NCBI GenBank assembly: GCA_964645005.1
Contig: CAZXYS010000008.1
Location: 51,757-115,756, forward strand
Reading direction: 5' to 3'
DNA: 64,000 nt
From: CAZXYS01 sp964645005
Lineage (GTDB): Bacteria > Bacteroidota > Ignavibacteria > Kapaibacteriales > UBA2268
Position 1 is the stretch's first letter. The number at the start of each line of letters is the position of its first letter. The translations under genes were made by a program, and so were the position numbers. This document shows, piece by piece, positions 9,044-17,202 of the stretch. Below the pieces are notes generated by a model that saw only the letters and a program-made list of their open reading frames with translations, was not told where the DNA came from and did no database searches.

Positions 9044-9889
9044 CTAAAACAAATTAAAAGTCAGCCCTAATTGCAGCGCTTCCTTAATCTGCGTCTTCAG
9101 CGACTGATTCTTCTGATAAACGATCAGCACATTGAGATTGACATTCACATACTTATTGATCTGCGCAGTGATGGTATTATCCCAGCGGACATCCCACACA
9201 TCTAGACTCGTAAACCGCGTGAACAGCCTCAACTTACTTGAGTAGAGAAGATTCTCCCCCAGACTCTGATTAACATCGGTTACAGACTCGATACCAGTTT
9301 CGAATCTAAAGGATTCTATTTCATCTTTAGTCTCAGGATCATCGGAAAAATTAATAAATTCATCGGCAAACGTCTCCTGAAAACCTACACCCAGCCTCGT
9401 CTGGATATTTTCCAATTGATCATACGCGAAACCAATACTCTGAGAAATATAGCCAGGATCGAAAAAATCCATTATCTTATTCCTCGAACTATCCGTATAC
9501 TTAAACCCGGCAACGATGGTAGTTCTGATCGTATTGCTGAAATACGGATCGACCACCCATCCCAACTGTCTCGACAGAACTGTCTCCTGATATAGCTCAT
9601 TATCATTCGTCTTGAAACCCGCATCACCCGTTTTAGTCTGCCCGTAAGCAAGCTTCAGGCTGTTTTTGAATTTCCACTTCTCGGAAAAATAATTCAACCC
9701 GAAATTGCCAAGCAGACCGTATGTTATGGAATTCTCGCCGCCCTGAGTCCAGTTATCAAAAGCTATCTGGCTGATGTTCAAGCCCGCAATCCCTTTGGGA
9801 ATCCACTTGTTCAAATTCGTGCTATCTTTTTCCTGCGCAAAAATTTGCCCTGCCGCTAAAAACATTATTAGGATTAGTACTTTTTTCAT
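9044..9889 (-). CDS. DUF3078 outer-membrane beta-barrel protein
   Basis: A 281-residue exported protein with a signal peptide ending 'AAGQIFAQ' (about residue 19). The segment 'GIAGLNISQIAFDNWTQGG' (34-52) is the hallmark of the DUF3078 family of Bacteroidota/Chlorobi. The rest alternates hydrophobic and polar residues and ends in Phe ('LGLTFNLF'), as outer-membrane barrels do. Function is unknown in the family. A GGGGGAG ribosome site precedes ATG 9889. Confidence 0.85.
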   Translation of the reverse strand: MKKVLILIMFLAAGQIFAQEKDSTNLNKWIPKGIAGLNISQIAFDNWTQGGENSITYGLLGNFGLNYFSEKWKFKNSLKLAYGQTKTGDAGFKTNDNELYQETVLSRQLGWVVDPYFSNTIRTTIVAGFKYTDSSRNKIMDFFDPGYISQSIGFAYDQLENIQTRLGVGFQETFADEFINFSDDPETKDEIESFRFETGIESVTDVNQSLGENLLYSSKLRLFTRFTSLDVWDVRWDNTITAQINKYVNVNLNVLIVYQKNQSLKTQIKEALQLGLTFNLF

Positions 9890-10008
9890 ATACGCTCCCC
9901 CTTATGATTTAATATATAAATGAATCTATTTTAGATTTTTAAAACAATAAGTTATAAAAAATGATCTTTCCGGCAAAACACTATTTGTGTATAGAAAAAT
10001 TCGAAGAA

Positions 10009-11133
10009 TTACATTATAAAATCAATAAAGTTTTCATTATTGATCATTTGAAATGTACTGTCCGAATAAGCTTCCATGAATTTCTTCGGCTTTTTGAACT
10101 TAGCTTTGGGATTCCATTTTATTTCGTATGCATGAATTTTCCCAGCCCCTTCTTCAATATAATCTATTTCCTGATGCTGAGTAGTTCTCCAAAAATAGCT
10201 GCCCAACCTTTCCTGTTTGTTACTCAGATATTTCATTCTTTCGGATATTATGAAATTTTCCCACAGGGCTCCCTTGTCAACTCTCAATTCCAATGGATTG
10301 AAATTATTGATTATTGCATTTCTGATCCCCGTATCCCAAAAGTACAATTTTCTACTACGTTTCAATTCTTGTCTCATATTTCTGCAAAAAGACTTTAATG
10401 AAAATATAACAAACGCTTTTTCAAGAAGATCAATATATTTTGAAATAGTGTTTTTATCTACCCCAACCGTCGACGAAAGTTCATTATATGAAACTTCATT
10501 ACCTAATTGTAAGGCTATTGCCTTGACCAATTTATCAAGAATATAAGGCTTTCTGATGTTACCAAGTGACAACAGATCCTTAAAAAGATAGCTGGATATC
10601 AATTCTGTAAGAATTTCCTGTTCCTCTCCCGGATGATTCACTACATCAGGATAATAACCATATATCAATCTGTGTTCTAATGCTCGCTTTTCCTCAATCA
10701 AAGAAAATTCACCGGCAAGTTCGGAAAAAGAAAAAGGATATAAATTGAACTCGAATTTCCTGCCTGTAAGAGGTTCATTCAGTTTGCTTGTTATTTCAAG
10801 TGAAGATGAACCTGTGATGATTAGTTGTACGCCTGGTATTTGATCGACAATTAATTTGCTTGTAAGACCGATATTTTCTATCCTTTGTGCTTCATCAACG
10901 ATAAGCAATTCTTTTGAACCTATATACTGTTTTAATTGTGTTGAAGAAGGATTATTTAAAAACTGTCGGATATCAGGTTCGTCACAATTCCAGTATGTCC
11001 ATGATAAATCACTTTCCTCGGCTATATGTTTAACCAGAGTAGTTTTTCCTACCTGTCTTGCTCCTATTAAAATAACAGCTTTATTTTTATTGATTCTTTT
11101 TACGATTATCCGGGTTAAATCTCTCTGTATCAT
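10009..11133 (-). CDS. AAA_14/DUF4143 family ATPase
   Basis: A 374-residue product from ATG 11133 ('MIQRDLTRIIVKRI'); a frame extension to a TTG at 11169 would add 12 unlikely residues. Walker A is 'GARQVGKTT' (about 23-31) and Walker B 'ELLIVDEAQ'. The arginine-finger region is followed by the C-terminal DUF4143 domain (about 190-370). That domain ends with 'EIDYIEEGAGKIHAYEIKW', a D...ExK pattern like that of PD-(D/E)XK nucleases. These ATPases are frequent and often multicopy in bacteria and archaea, with poorly known roles. The promoter region holds a regular palindrome array (see 11153-11294), which suggests strict control, possibly by the product itself. Confidence 0.88.
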   Translation of the reverse strand: MIQRDLTRIIVKRINKNKAVILIGARQVGKTTLVKHIAEESDLSWTYWNCDEPDIRQFLNNPSSTQLKQYIGSKELLIVDEAQRIENIGLTSKLIVDQIPGVQLIITGSSSLEITSKLNEPLTGRKFEFNLYPFSFSELAGEFSLIEEKRALEHRLIYGYYPDVVNHPGEEQEILTELISSYLFKDLLSLGNIRKPYILDKLVKAIALQLGNEVSYNELSSTVGVDKNTISKYIDLLEKAFVIFSLKSFCRNMRQELKRSRKLYFWDTGIRNAIINNFNPLELRVDKGALWENFIISERMKYLSNKQERLGSYFWRTTQHQEIDYIEEGAGKIHAYEIKWNPKAKFKKPKKFMEAYSDSTFQMINNENFIDFIM

Positions 11134-11152
11134 TTCATTATTACAATTTGTA

Positions 11153-11294
11153 AATAATATTATCACCAAATATAATAAATTTTCGTGAATATATTCACGA
11201 AAATTATATAAAATTAGTGACTATATTCACCAAAATAATAATTTTTCAGTGATTACAATCACTAAAATATATAAAATTTGGTGAATAGAGTTGA
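11153..11294. promoter_or_regulatory. Array of five 14-bp palindromes with exact 32-bp period
   Basis: Palindromes GTGAATATATTCAC (11185-11198), GTGACTATATTCAC (11217-11230) and GTGATTACAATCAC (11249-11262) are flanked by degenerate members at 11153-11166 (right half TATTATCAC) and 11281-11294 (GTGAATAGAGTTGA). Centres are 11159.5, 11191.5, 11223.5, 11255.5 and 11287.5, exactly 32 bp apart, about three helical turns. The first full unit extends to a perfect 26-bp palindrome (11179-11204). The array begins 20 bp upstream of the ATPase start codon, as expected for a cooperative operator. Confidence 0.8.
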
Positions 11295-11496
11295 AATTAG
11301 TTTTTTAAAATAATTTTTTAAAAGATTTGTTATATTTTGTAACATTTCCACTTTTTAAGTGAATATTAATGAAAGAAACTCTAATATTTTCGTATTAATA
11401 TTAGAAAATAAACAGGTGATTAATAAAATTTATAGTTTATGGAACGAATTTTGACGGATTTCTTAAAAAAAATTAACTGTATTATTTTCAAAGAAG

Positions 11497-11528
11497 TTTG
11501 CATAATTTGTTACATATTTATATTTTTG
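11497..11528 (+). promoter_or_regulatory. Bacteroidota-type promoter, near-leaderless
   Basis: TTTG at 11497-11500, a 20-nt spacer, then TATTTTTG at 11521-11528 fit the TTTG / TAnnTTTG consensus. Transcription would start about 5-7 nt downstream, on or beside the ATG at 11533, giving a leaderless or nearly leaderless mRNA. Confidence 0.65.
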
Positions 11529-11532
11529 TATT

Positions 11533-11958
11533 ATGAATATTAAAATATTAATATTAATACTAATTTTAGGCGCAGGATTACTGTACGCTGCTGATTCTAT
11601 TCTTAGTTCATTCACAGCAAAATCCAACGGGGAAGAGATACGCGTGGAGTGGTCTTCTATGGAAGAATCAAATTTGCTTCATTACGAACTTGAGCGCTCC
11701 AATGGAGATGATGCATTTAAAAGAATTGCCACTGAAAAAGCCAAGGGTAATCCTTCGCATTATAAATATATCGATGACGAAGCACTGGCAAAAAATCAGG
11801 GAAATGATGATTCTCCGATGTCGAAGAATTTATATTCCTATCGACTAAAAATTGTATATCAGAACAAAAAGCCTGAGTATTCCGATAAAGTTTATGTTGT
11901 TCATGAAATTAGCAGCATCAACCGTACCTGGGGAATGATAAAGGAAATGTTCCGTTGA
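11533..11958 (+). CDS. Small exported protein with fibronectin III-like fold
   Basis: A 141-residue protein with a signal peptide ('MNIKILILILILGAGLLYA', cleavage near residue 20). The mature part reads like one beta-sandwich unit: 'ILSSFTAKSNGEEIRVEW', then 'HYELERSNGDDAFKRIAT' and 'YSYRLKIVYQNKKPEYSDKV'. This is the strand pattern of Fn3-like domains that precede T9SS tails in FCB proteins ('W.. E..N..YE(L)ERS'). It has no sorting tail itself. It has its own strong promoter and stands 88 bp before the secreted metalloprotease. No enzymatic residues are evident; a structural or adhesive periplasmic role is a guess. Confidence 0.7.
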   Translation: MNIKILILILILGAGLLYAADSILSSFTAKSNGEEIRVEWSSMEESNLLHYELERSNGDDAFKRIATEKAKGNPSHYKYIDDEALAKNQGNDDSPMSKNLYSYRLKIVYQNKKPEYSDKVYVVHEISSINRTWGMIKEMFR

Positions 11959-12046
11959 TCCATCAATTAATCCATTTTTTTTACACACCAAAACAGTTAT
12001 CTTATCGTTATAAAAGTAAAATTTTTCTCATTTAACTAATGTTGCC

Positions 12047-13717
12047 ATGAAGACAATAGTTAATAAGGTAATAATAGTTCTGATACTATTTCTAACTTTT
12101 AACCTGTACCTGATATGTGAAGAAATTATCCCTTCCGACTTTGTACCGGTTGATAAATGCAATTACGGCGAACAAGTCGAAATGCTGAGAAATACAAAAC
12201 TCAACGTTGGTGATAGGATATTATCAAGTAACAGACCTGACTTGCCGGAAAGTTATACTTCTCCCGAAGGAAACTTTGTGATCCATTATACAACTTCAGG
12301 TGTTGATGCAGTATCCACAGAAGATAACGATGGTAATGGCATTCCGGATTATGTGGATTCCGCCGCAATATTTTTCGACCATGTATATCAGGTCGAAGTT
12401 GTGGAGATGGGTTATAAATCTCCTATCGACGATAGAGGCGGAGGAGGTACCGCCGTCTATGATATATATATTGTTCAGCTTGGAGACAAAGGAGTTTACG
12501 GACAGACTTTCCCAGAGGAGATTTTTTACAAAGATAACATGGTGATAAGAACAACTTCCTTCATAAAAGTAGATAATAATTTCAGTCCAACGGATTCAAC
12601 AATGTCAAACGGTCAGTTAAGACCTTCTTATCCTCCGACATCTTATAGTTACAATGGTTTAAAAATAACCGCCGCACATGAGTTTCATCACGCAATTCAA
12701 AATTTCTATGGTTCGCCGAATCTTACTAACCCAAGTATCACTGCATTGAACGAAATGACCAGCACATGGATGGAATATAGATTATATCCCGAAGTTAAGG
12801 ATTATTTCCAGTATTTACCCGGGTTATTCAGTGAGATAAGACGCTACCCACTGGGTGATGGAAGTAGTTCATTTGCCGGCTATCGATGGTCCATTTTCTG
12901 GCAGTATGTATCGAGTGAGTATGGCGAAGAAGTAAACAGGCGCATGTGGGAGATCTTCGGTGACGGGCTGCGAGGTTATCATGCATTGGACAGCGCCTTT
13001 AAAGAGAAAGGAAGCAGTCTGAAAGATGCCTGCTGTAATTTAATTCCATGGATGTATTTTACAGGTAAGCGTGCTGTCGAAGGCAGATACTTCAACAATG
13101 CAAGACTGTTTCCTATGCTGAAATTTCACAGAGAAACATACTTTTCTCCTCCGGAAACCTCGGATATGGGCAGACTTGATCCTTATGAATTCAGGGGATA
13201 CAGATATTTCCTGCCTGATGGAGAGGCAAATTCATTAGACACTGCCGATATAATACTTTTAAGTACTGATACCGAAGCTGCTATTTATCAATCGCAGGAT
13301 ACCAGACTTTTTGAGATCATATTTTCAAATTCAAAAATTGACGATAGTATGGTAATCCCGGGGAAAAGCATCTCATTTTTCATTGACCGCCCTGATGGTG
13401 ATATTTGTTTTGAACATTACCTGCCCACTGTGAATGACTGTCCGCCTTATCCTAATCCCTTCATAACCAATGTTCATGATGTGATAAATTTTTGCATTCC
13501 TTTTGAGACTAGCTATGGTGATAAGGTTGCCCTGACTGTGTACAATGAAAATTTCATAAGTATTTTTAGTGAAAAGCTCCAGGTTCAAAATGATAACAAC
13601 GCCAGGGTTATCAGATGGAATAATTTCCCTTCGAATTTCAGCAGCGGTGTATATATTTACAGTCTCGAATTTAACGGAAAGAAAAAAATGGGTAAATTCG
13701 CAGTAAGAAAAAAGTAA
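12047..13717 (+). CDS. Secreted metalloprotease of MXAN_6640 type with T9SS sorting domain
   Basis: A 556-residue protein with a signal peptide (residues 1-25). The 'VIHYTTSGVDAV' and 'DNDGNGIPDYVD' segments (78-104) are typical of the MXAN_6640 family of putative metalloproteases. The zinc motif is HEFHH (211-215), and 'EMTSTWMEY' (about 236) probably supplies the third ligand. The C terminus begins 'YPNPF' (about residue 476) and ends in 'GKFAVRKK', a type A T9SS sorting domain. The protein is therefore expected to cross the outer membrane and be released or anchored on the cell surface. The CcmA-like gene follows 22 nt later on the same strand. Confidence 0.82.
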   Translation: MKTIVNKVIIVLILFLTFNLYLICEEIIPSDFVPVDKCNYGEQVEMLRNTKLNVGDRILSSNRPDLPESYTSPEGNFVIHYTTSGVDAVSTEDNDGNGIPDYVDSAAIFFDHVYQVEVVEMGYKSPIDDRGGGGTAVYDIYIVQLGDKGVYGQTFPEEIFYKDNMVIRTTSFIKVDNNFSPTDSTMSNGQLRPSYPPTSYSYNGLKITAAHEFHHAIQNFYGSPNLTNPSITALNEMTSTWMEYRLYPEVKDYFQYLPGLFSEIRRYPLGDGSSSFAGYRWSIFWQYVSSEYGEEVNRRMWEIFGDGLRGYHALDSAFKEKGSSLKDACCNLIPWMYFTGKRAVEGRYFNNARLFPMLKFHRETYFSPPETSDMGRLDPYEFRGYRYFLPDGEANSLDTADIILLSTDTEAAIYQSQDTRLFEIIFSNSKIDDSMVIPGKSISFFIDRPDGDICFEHYLPTVNDCPPYPNPFITNVHDVINFCIPFETSYGDKVALTVYNENFISIFSEKLQVQNDNNARVIRWNNFPSNFSSGVYIYSLEFNGKKKMGKFAVRKK

Positions 13718-13739
13718 AGTATAATATTAGGTAAAACAA

Positions 13740-14366
13740 ATGTTAGATGTTAGCCTGAAAGGGGAAAATTTATCCAAGTATTTTATTCGTAAAAGATATA
13801 TTTTCAGGGATATAAATGTTGAATTGGGAAATGGTGAGATTCTTGCTGTTACCGGAGAAAACGGCTCCGGGAAAACTACATTTCTAAAAATATTAGCGGG
13901 AATTTTAAAACCCACATATGGTAATTTGAATCTGAATTTAGACGGGACGGCAATAAATAACGATGAGATCAGAGATTACATAAGCTTTGTTGCACCTTAT
14001 CTGGTTTTATACGAGGAATTTACTCCGTTGGAGCATGTTAAAATCATTAACAAAATACGCGGTTTTAAATATAATGAAGACAAAACTATTAAACTGCTGA
14101 AACGCTTCAATCTAAGTTCACGGCGTTACGAACCGATAAGAAATTTTTCGTCCGGGATGAAACAGCGAATGAAATATGTTCTGGCTCTTAGTTGTGATTC
14201 AAATATACTTTTTTTGGATGAGCCTATGACCAATCTTGACTCCGAAGGCGTCTCGACTGTTCTTGATACTATATTCGAATTTCAGCAGGAAGGCGGAAGT
14301 ATAGTTATTGCAACAAATGAAAAGAGAGACAAGTCAATAGCTAAGAAGGAAATTAAAATTAAATAA
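13740..14366 (+). CDS. CcmA-like ABC transporter ATP-binding protein
   Basis: A 208-residue minimal ATPase with Walker A 'GENGSGKTT' (39-47), signature 'FSSGMKQRMKYVLAL' and Walker B 'ILFLDEPMTNLD'. The small size, the 'ISFVAPYLVLYEEFTP' Q-loop region and the final 'VIATNEK' resemble the haem exporter ATPase CcmA of Bacteroidota/Chlorobi. CcmA powers release of holo-CcmE during cytochrome c maturation. No ccmB or ccmC is next to it, but ccmE and ccmF lie 4-7 kb downstream. The assignment to haem export is inference from pattern and neighbourhood; another short ABC exporter role is possible. Confidence 0.7.
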   Translation: MLDVSLKGENLSKYFIRKRYIFRDINVELGNGEILAVTGENGSGKTTFLKILAGILKPTYGNLNLNLDGTAINNDEIRDYISFVAPYLVLYEEFTPLEHVKIINKIRGFKYNEDKTIKLLKRFNLSSRRYEPIRNFSSGMKQRMKYVLALSCDSNILFLDEPMTNLDSEGVSTVLDTIFEFQQEGGSIVIATNEKRDKSIAKKEIKIK

Positions 14367-14447
14367 TAATTTTAAAAAGTTGACAACTTGAGTATTTGAT
14401 TGATAAATATGCTAAAAAAATTTCAAAAACTAAATATAATGGCAGTC

Positions 14448-15347
14448 ATGATTAAACTAAATATCACATTTCTTCTGCTTATAATAGCAATAGCCTGCGC
14501 TGAACCGGCTAAACTAGAAAGTCAGCAAACTACAAAACCAGTTGGAAATCCCGGAGAATATGTTTCTTCATTCAAACTGCCGGAAAAGCTTGATTTCTGC
14601 GGAGAAGAAGTCCCCCTTGAGATTCAGGAAGTTCGCGAACGTGCTGAACGAGAATTCTACCTGCTTTTGCAGCAGCCTGGTCAGATTATGCTCTATCTGA
14701 AAAGATCCGGAAGATTATTCCCAATGTTCGAAAAAGTACTTAAGGAAAACGATGTTCCCGACGATATGAAGTATCTGGCTGTCGCAGAGAGTGCCTTGTA
14801 TCAGGCTCGTTCTTACAGAGGAGCTGTCGGTATTTGGCAATTTATGGAAAGAACTGCCCGGTTAATGGGCTTACATGTTAGTGATTATGTTGATGAACGC
14901 CGACACCCGGAAAAAAGCACTGAAGCCGCCTGCAAATACCTGAAACAGGGCTATAAGAAACATAAATCCTGGATAATGGCTGCAACAGGCTATAACATGG
15001 GGCATTCGAACGTTAATTGGTCAAAAAATTTCCAGGACGGCGATGATTATTTCGACCTATTCCTGAATGAGGAAACATCAAGGTTTATCTTCAGGATAGC
15101 AGCCATCAAAGAGATCATGAAAAATCATAAAAAGTATGGCTTCAATGTTACCAAAGAGGAACTGTACAAACCCCGTAAGGTGAAAATTATCGAGTGGAGT
15201 TCATCTATTCCTGACATGCCTAAATGGGCTGAAGTCCATGGTACAACTTATAAATACGTAAAGCTGCTCAATCCATGGATAATGAAAAGGGAACTGCGCC
15301 CGCCTCTGAGAGGCGAGAAATACGAAATAGCTATACCGGCAAACTAA
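14448..15347 (+). CDS. Lytic transglycosylase lipoprotein (MltD/SLT type)
   Basis: I place the start at ATG 14448 because it gives a compact lipoprotein signal 'MIKLNITFLLLIIAIAC' with the lipobox Cys at residue 17; ATGs at 14409 and 14439 and a TTG at 14400 are also in frame. The SLT domain includes 'VAESALYQARSYRGAVGIW' (catalytic Glu in 'AES'), then 'QFMERTARLMGL' and 'YNMG', all in the order seen in family 1 lytic transglycosylases. The C terminus ('VHGTTYKYVKLLNPWI') resembles a degenerate LysM-like tail. The enzyme cleaves murein glycan strands, forming 1,6-anhydro ends, and would be anchored in the envelope. Confidence 0.85.
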   Translation: MIKLNITFLLLIIAIACAEPAKLESQQTTKPVGNPGEYVSSFKLPEKLDFCGEEVPLEIQEVRERAEREFYLLLQQPGQIMLYLKRSGRLFPMFEKVLKENDVPDDMKYLAVAESALYQARSYRGAVGIWQFMERTARLMGLHVSDYVDERRHPEKSTEAACKYLKQGYKKHKSWIMAATGYNMGHSNVNWSKNFQDGDDYFDLFLNEETSRFIFRIAAIKEIMKNHKKYGFNVTKEELYKPRKVKIIEWSSSIPDMPKWAEVHGTTYKYVKLLNPWIMKRELRPPLRGEKYEIAIPAN

Positions 15348-15433
15348 ATTATACACTCATCCCGGATTCACAATACAAAATTGCATTTATTCGATTATAA
15401 ATAAAAAATCTGAGAATTAATTCAGGTAACAAA

Positions 15434-16873
15434 ATGATCAGTAATTTAAAGCAAATAACACCCGTACAATGGGAGATCGCAAAAGAAACCATGCATGGAA
15501 TGCGTGTGAATGCACGGTTGTATTCTACTGCCGCAATGCTGGAACTTATAGCTTCAGACAGATCAATCCGGCAGTTGATGAATGTCGCTACCCTGCCGGG
15601 TATCAAAGGACATGCATTGGTCATGCCCGATGTGCATGAGGGCTATGGCTTTCCTATTGGCGGCGTTGCTGCCATAGATTACAAAGATGGTGTGATATCG
15701 CCCGGTGGTATTGGTTATGATATAAATTGCGGGGTGCGCCTGCTGAAAACAGAAATAGATCAGAAAGAGATAAGAAGCAGATTGGATGAATTAGCTAAAG
15801 AACTGAATAAATACGTCCCTTCAGGTGTTGGGAAAGGCGGGGGATTAAAACTGAACATGAAGGAATTGGAGGAAGTCCTTAATAACGGAGTAAAATGGGC
15901 GTTAGAGCAAGGCTTCGGCGAAGATAAAGACCCTCACTATATAGAATCCCGCGGTAGTCTGCCCGGCGCCGAAGCATCCGCTGTCTCCGACAGGGCGAAA
16001 GAACGCGGACGCAGCCAGCTTGGAACAATGGGAGCAGGGAATCATTTTGTTGAGGTTGACCGCATACAGAATATTCTCGATGAGGAAGCTGCTGCTGCAT
16101 TCGGATTATATCCCGGGCAGATAGTGATCCAGATTCACACAGGCTCACGTGGACTGGGGCACCAGGTTGCGGCGGATTATATCCGGCAGATAATAGGCGC
16201 TTCAAAGAGCTTTGGATATGATCTGCCGGACAGAGAACTTTCCTGTGCGCCTTTAAATTCGCCTTTGGGGCAGGATTATTTTGCTGCTATGTGTGCTTCA
16301 GCTAATTATGCATGGACAAATCGGCAGCTTATAACCCACGAGGTTCGGGAAGCCTGGGAAAATATTTTCGGAAAATCGGCGGGAAGACCACGTATTCTCT
16401 ATGACGTTGCTCATAATATAGCAAAAATTGAGGAGCATACAATTGATGGAGAGAAAAGCAAAGTAATAGTCCACCGCAAAGGTGCTACAAGGGCTTTCCC
16501 CGCCCATCATCCTGAAACGCCCGAGAGATACGGAGCCGTCGGACAGCCGGTACTGATCCCGGGCAGTATGGGTACGTCCTCCTATGTATTGGCAGGGCTC
16601 CCCGGCAGTATGGAGCACTCCTTCGGAACGAGTTGCCACGGCGCCGGCAGGACGATGTCCCGCTCGAAGGCAAGGAAGTCTGTCAGAGGAGAAGATCTGC
16701 TGACCAAGTTGAAGGAAATGGGGATATCCATACAGGCAGGTTCGTACAAAGGTTTGTCGGAGGAATCTCCGGATGCTTATAAGGATGTCGAATCTGTAGT
16801 GGATATCGTCGAGGAAGCTGGCATAGCTAAGAAGGTAGCGCGGTTGAAGCCGATGGCGGTTGTTAAGGGGTAA
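15434..16873 (+). CDS. rtcB: RtcB-family RNA ligase
   Basis: A 479-residue protein with the complete RtcB active site. Mn-binding residues lie in 'GYDINCG' (Asp96, Cys99), 'GAGNHFVEV' (His204), 'IQIHTGSRGLGHQ' (His235) and 'DVAHN' (His327). The GMP-accepting His402 lies in 'GTSCHGAGR'. RtcB joins RNA 2',3'-cyclic phosphate (or 3'-phosphate) ends to 5'-OH ends using GTP, in RNA repair or tRNA splicing. Many RtcB enzymes need the cofactor Archease; no archease gene is adjacent. The stop codon is 12 nt from the 3' end of the convergent SRP RNA. Confidence 0.95.
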   Translation: MISNLKQITPVQWEIAKETMHGMRVNARLYSTAAMLELIASDRSIRQLMNVATLPGIKGHALVMPDVHEGYGFPIGGVAAIDYKDGVISPGGIGYDINCGVRLLKTEIDQKEIRSRLDELAKELNKYVPSGVGKGGGLKLNMKELEEVLNNGVKWALEQGFGEDKDPHYIESRGSLPGAEASAVSDRAKERGRSQLGTMGAGNHFVEVDRIQNILDEEAAAAFGLYPGQIVIQIHTGSRGLGHQVAADYIRQIIGASKSFGYDLPDRELSCAPLNSPLGQDYFAAMCASANYAWTNRQLITHEVREAWENIFGKSAGRPRILYDVAHNIAKIEEHTIDGEKSKVIVHRKGATRAFPAHHPETPERYGAVGQPVLIPGSMGTSSYVLAGLPGSMEHSFGTSCHGAGRTMSRSKARKSVRGEDLLTKLKEMGISIQAGSYKGLSEESPDAYKDVESVVDIVEEAGIAKKVARLKPMAVVKG

Positions 16874-16885
16874 ATGCATAAAAAA

Positions 16886-16983
16886 AGGTCAAGTTTACCG
16901 TGGCGCCCTAAGATCCAACTTACGGCTGCTCCCTCTCGGGCCTGACCGGATTGGGCTGGTCTTAGTCGCACGGGACTTGACCT
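16886..16983 (-). ncRNA. ffs: Signal recognition particle RNA (bacterial small type, 4.5S-like)
   Basis: Read on the minus strand, this 98-nt segment contains the SRP domain IV core 'GGTCAGGCCCGAGAGGGAG' followed by CAGCC. A GNRA loop (GAGA) lies between paired CC and GG, and the asymmetric and symmetric internal loops bind Ffh. The ends AGGTCAAGT and ACTTGACCT are perfectly complementary and close a single long hairpin. A run of six T follows on the minus strand (16880-16885 region), serving as terminator. A consensus promoter precedes it (16995-17025). The RNA pairs with Ffh to target nascent membrane proteins. Confidence 0.93.
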
Positions 16984-16994
16984 GAAATCTTTTA

Positions 16995-17025
16995 CAAAGT
17001 TAATATTTTAAACGTGGAATACCAA
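16995..17025 (-). promoter_or_regulatory. Promoter of SRP RNA
   Basis: On the minus strand, TTG (17023-17025), exactly 20 nt, then TAACTTTG (16995-17002) match the Bacteroidota TTG-N20-TAnnTTTG promoter. The predicted start, some 7 nt further on, lies within a few bases of the mature RNA 5' end at 16983. Confidence 0.8.
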
Positions 17026-17031
17026 GTTTTC

Positions 17032-17062
17032 TTGCAAAAACAATAAAAAAGTCTTAAATTTG
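17032..17062 (+). promoter_or_regulatory. Promoter of tRNA-Arg
   Basis: TTG (17032-17034), exactly 20 nt, then TAAATTTG (17055-17062) match the same promoter class. The start is expected about 7 nt downstream, just ahead of the tRNA at 17076. Its -33 box lies only 6 nt from that of the divergent SRP RNA promoter. Confidence 0.8.
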
Positions 17063-17075
17063 TATTCTTTATTAA

Positions 17076-17149
17076 GCGCCAGTAGCTCAGCTGGATAGAG
17101 CAACAGCCTTCTAAGCTGTAGGTCACAGGTTCGAATCCTGTCTGGCGTA
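17076..17149 (+). tRNA. tRNA-Arg (anticodon TCT)
   Basis: A complete cloverleaf. The acceptor stem is GCGCCAG/CTGGCGT with a first-pair G-U, the D arm contains 'AGCTCAGCTGGATAGAG', the anticodon stem is ACAGC/GCTGT around loop CTTCTAA, and the T arm contains 'GGTTCGAATCC'. Discriminator base A at 17149; CCA is not encoded. Anticodon TCT reads AGA/AGG arginine codons. Confidence 0.97.
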
Positions 17150-17156
17150 CAAAAAA

Positions 17157-17185
17157 AGCCCGGCTTTTTGCCGGGCTCCGTTTTG
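17157..17185. terminator. Bidirectional intrinsic terminator
   Basis: Perfect 8-bp stem AGCCCGGC/GCCGGGCT with loop TTTTT. Read on the minus strand it is followed by seven T, making it a strong terminator for the thioredoxin gene ending at 17203. On the plus strand the tail is the weaker CCGTTTTG after tRNA-Arg. Confidence 0.88.
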
Positions 17186-17202
17186 TTCCATTATATCTCT
17201 TC

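Noticed and set aside
11153..11294. CRISPR array
   Set aside because: The period is 32 bp with 14-bp conserved palindromes, so spacers would be only about 18 bp and are AT-rich and partly conserved; no cas genes are near. An operator array fits better.
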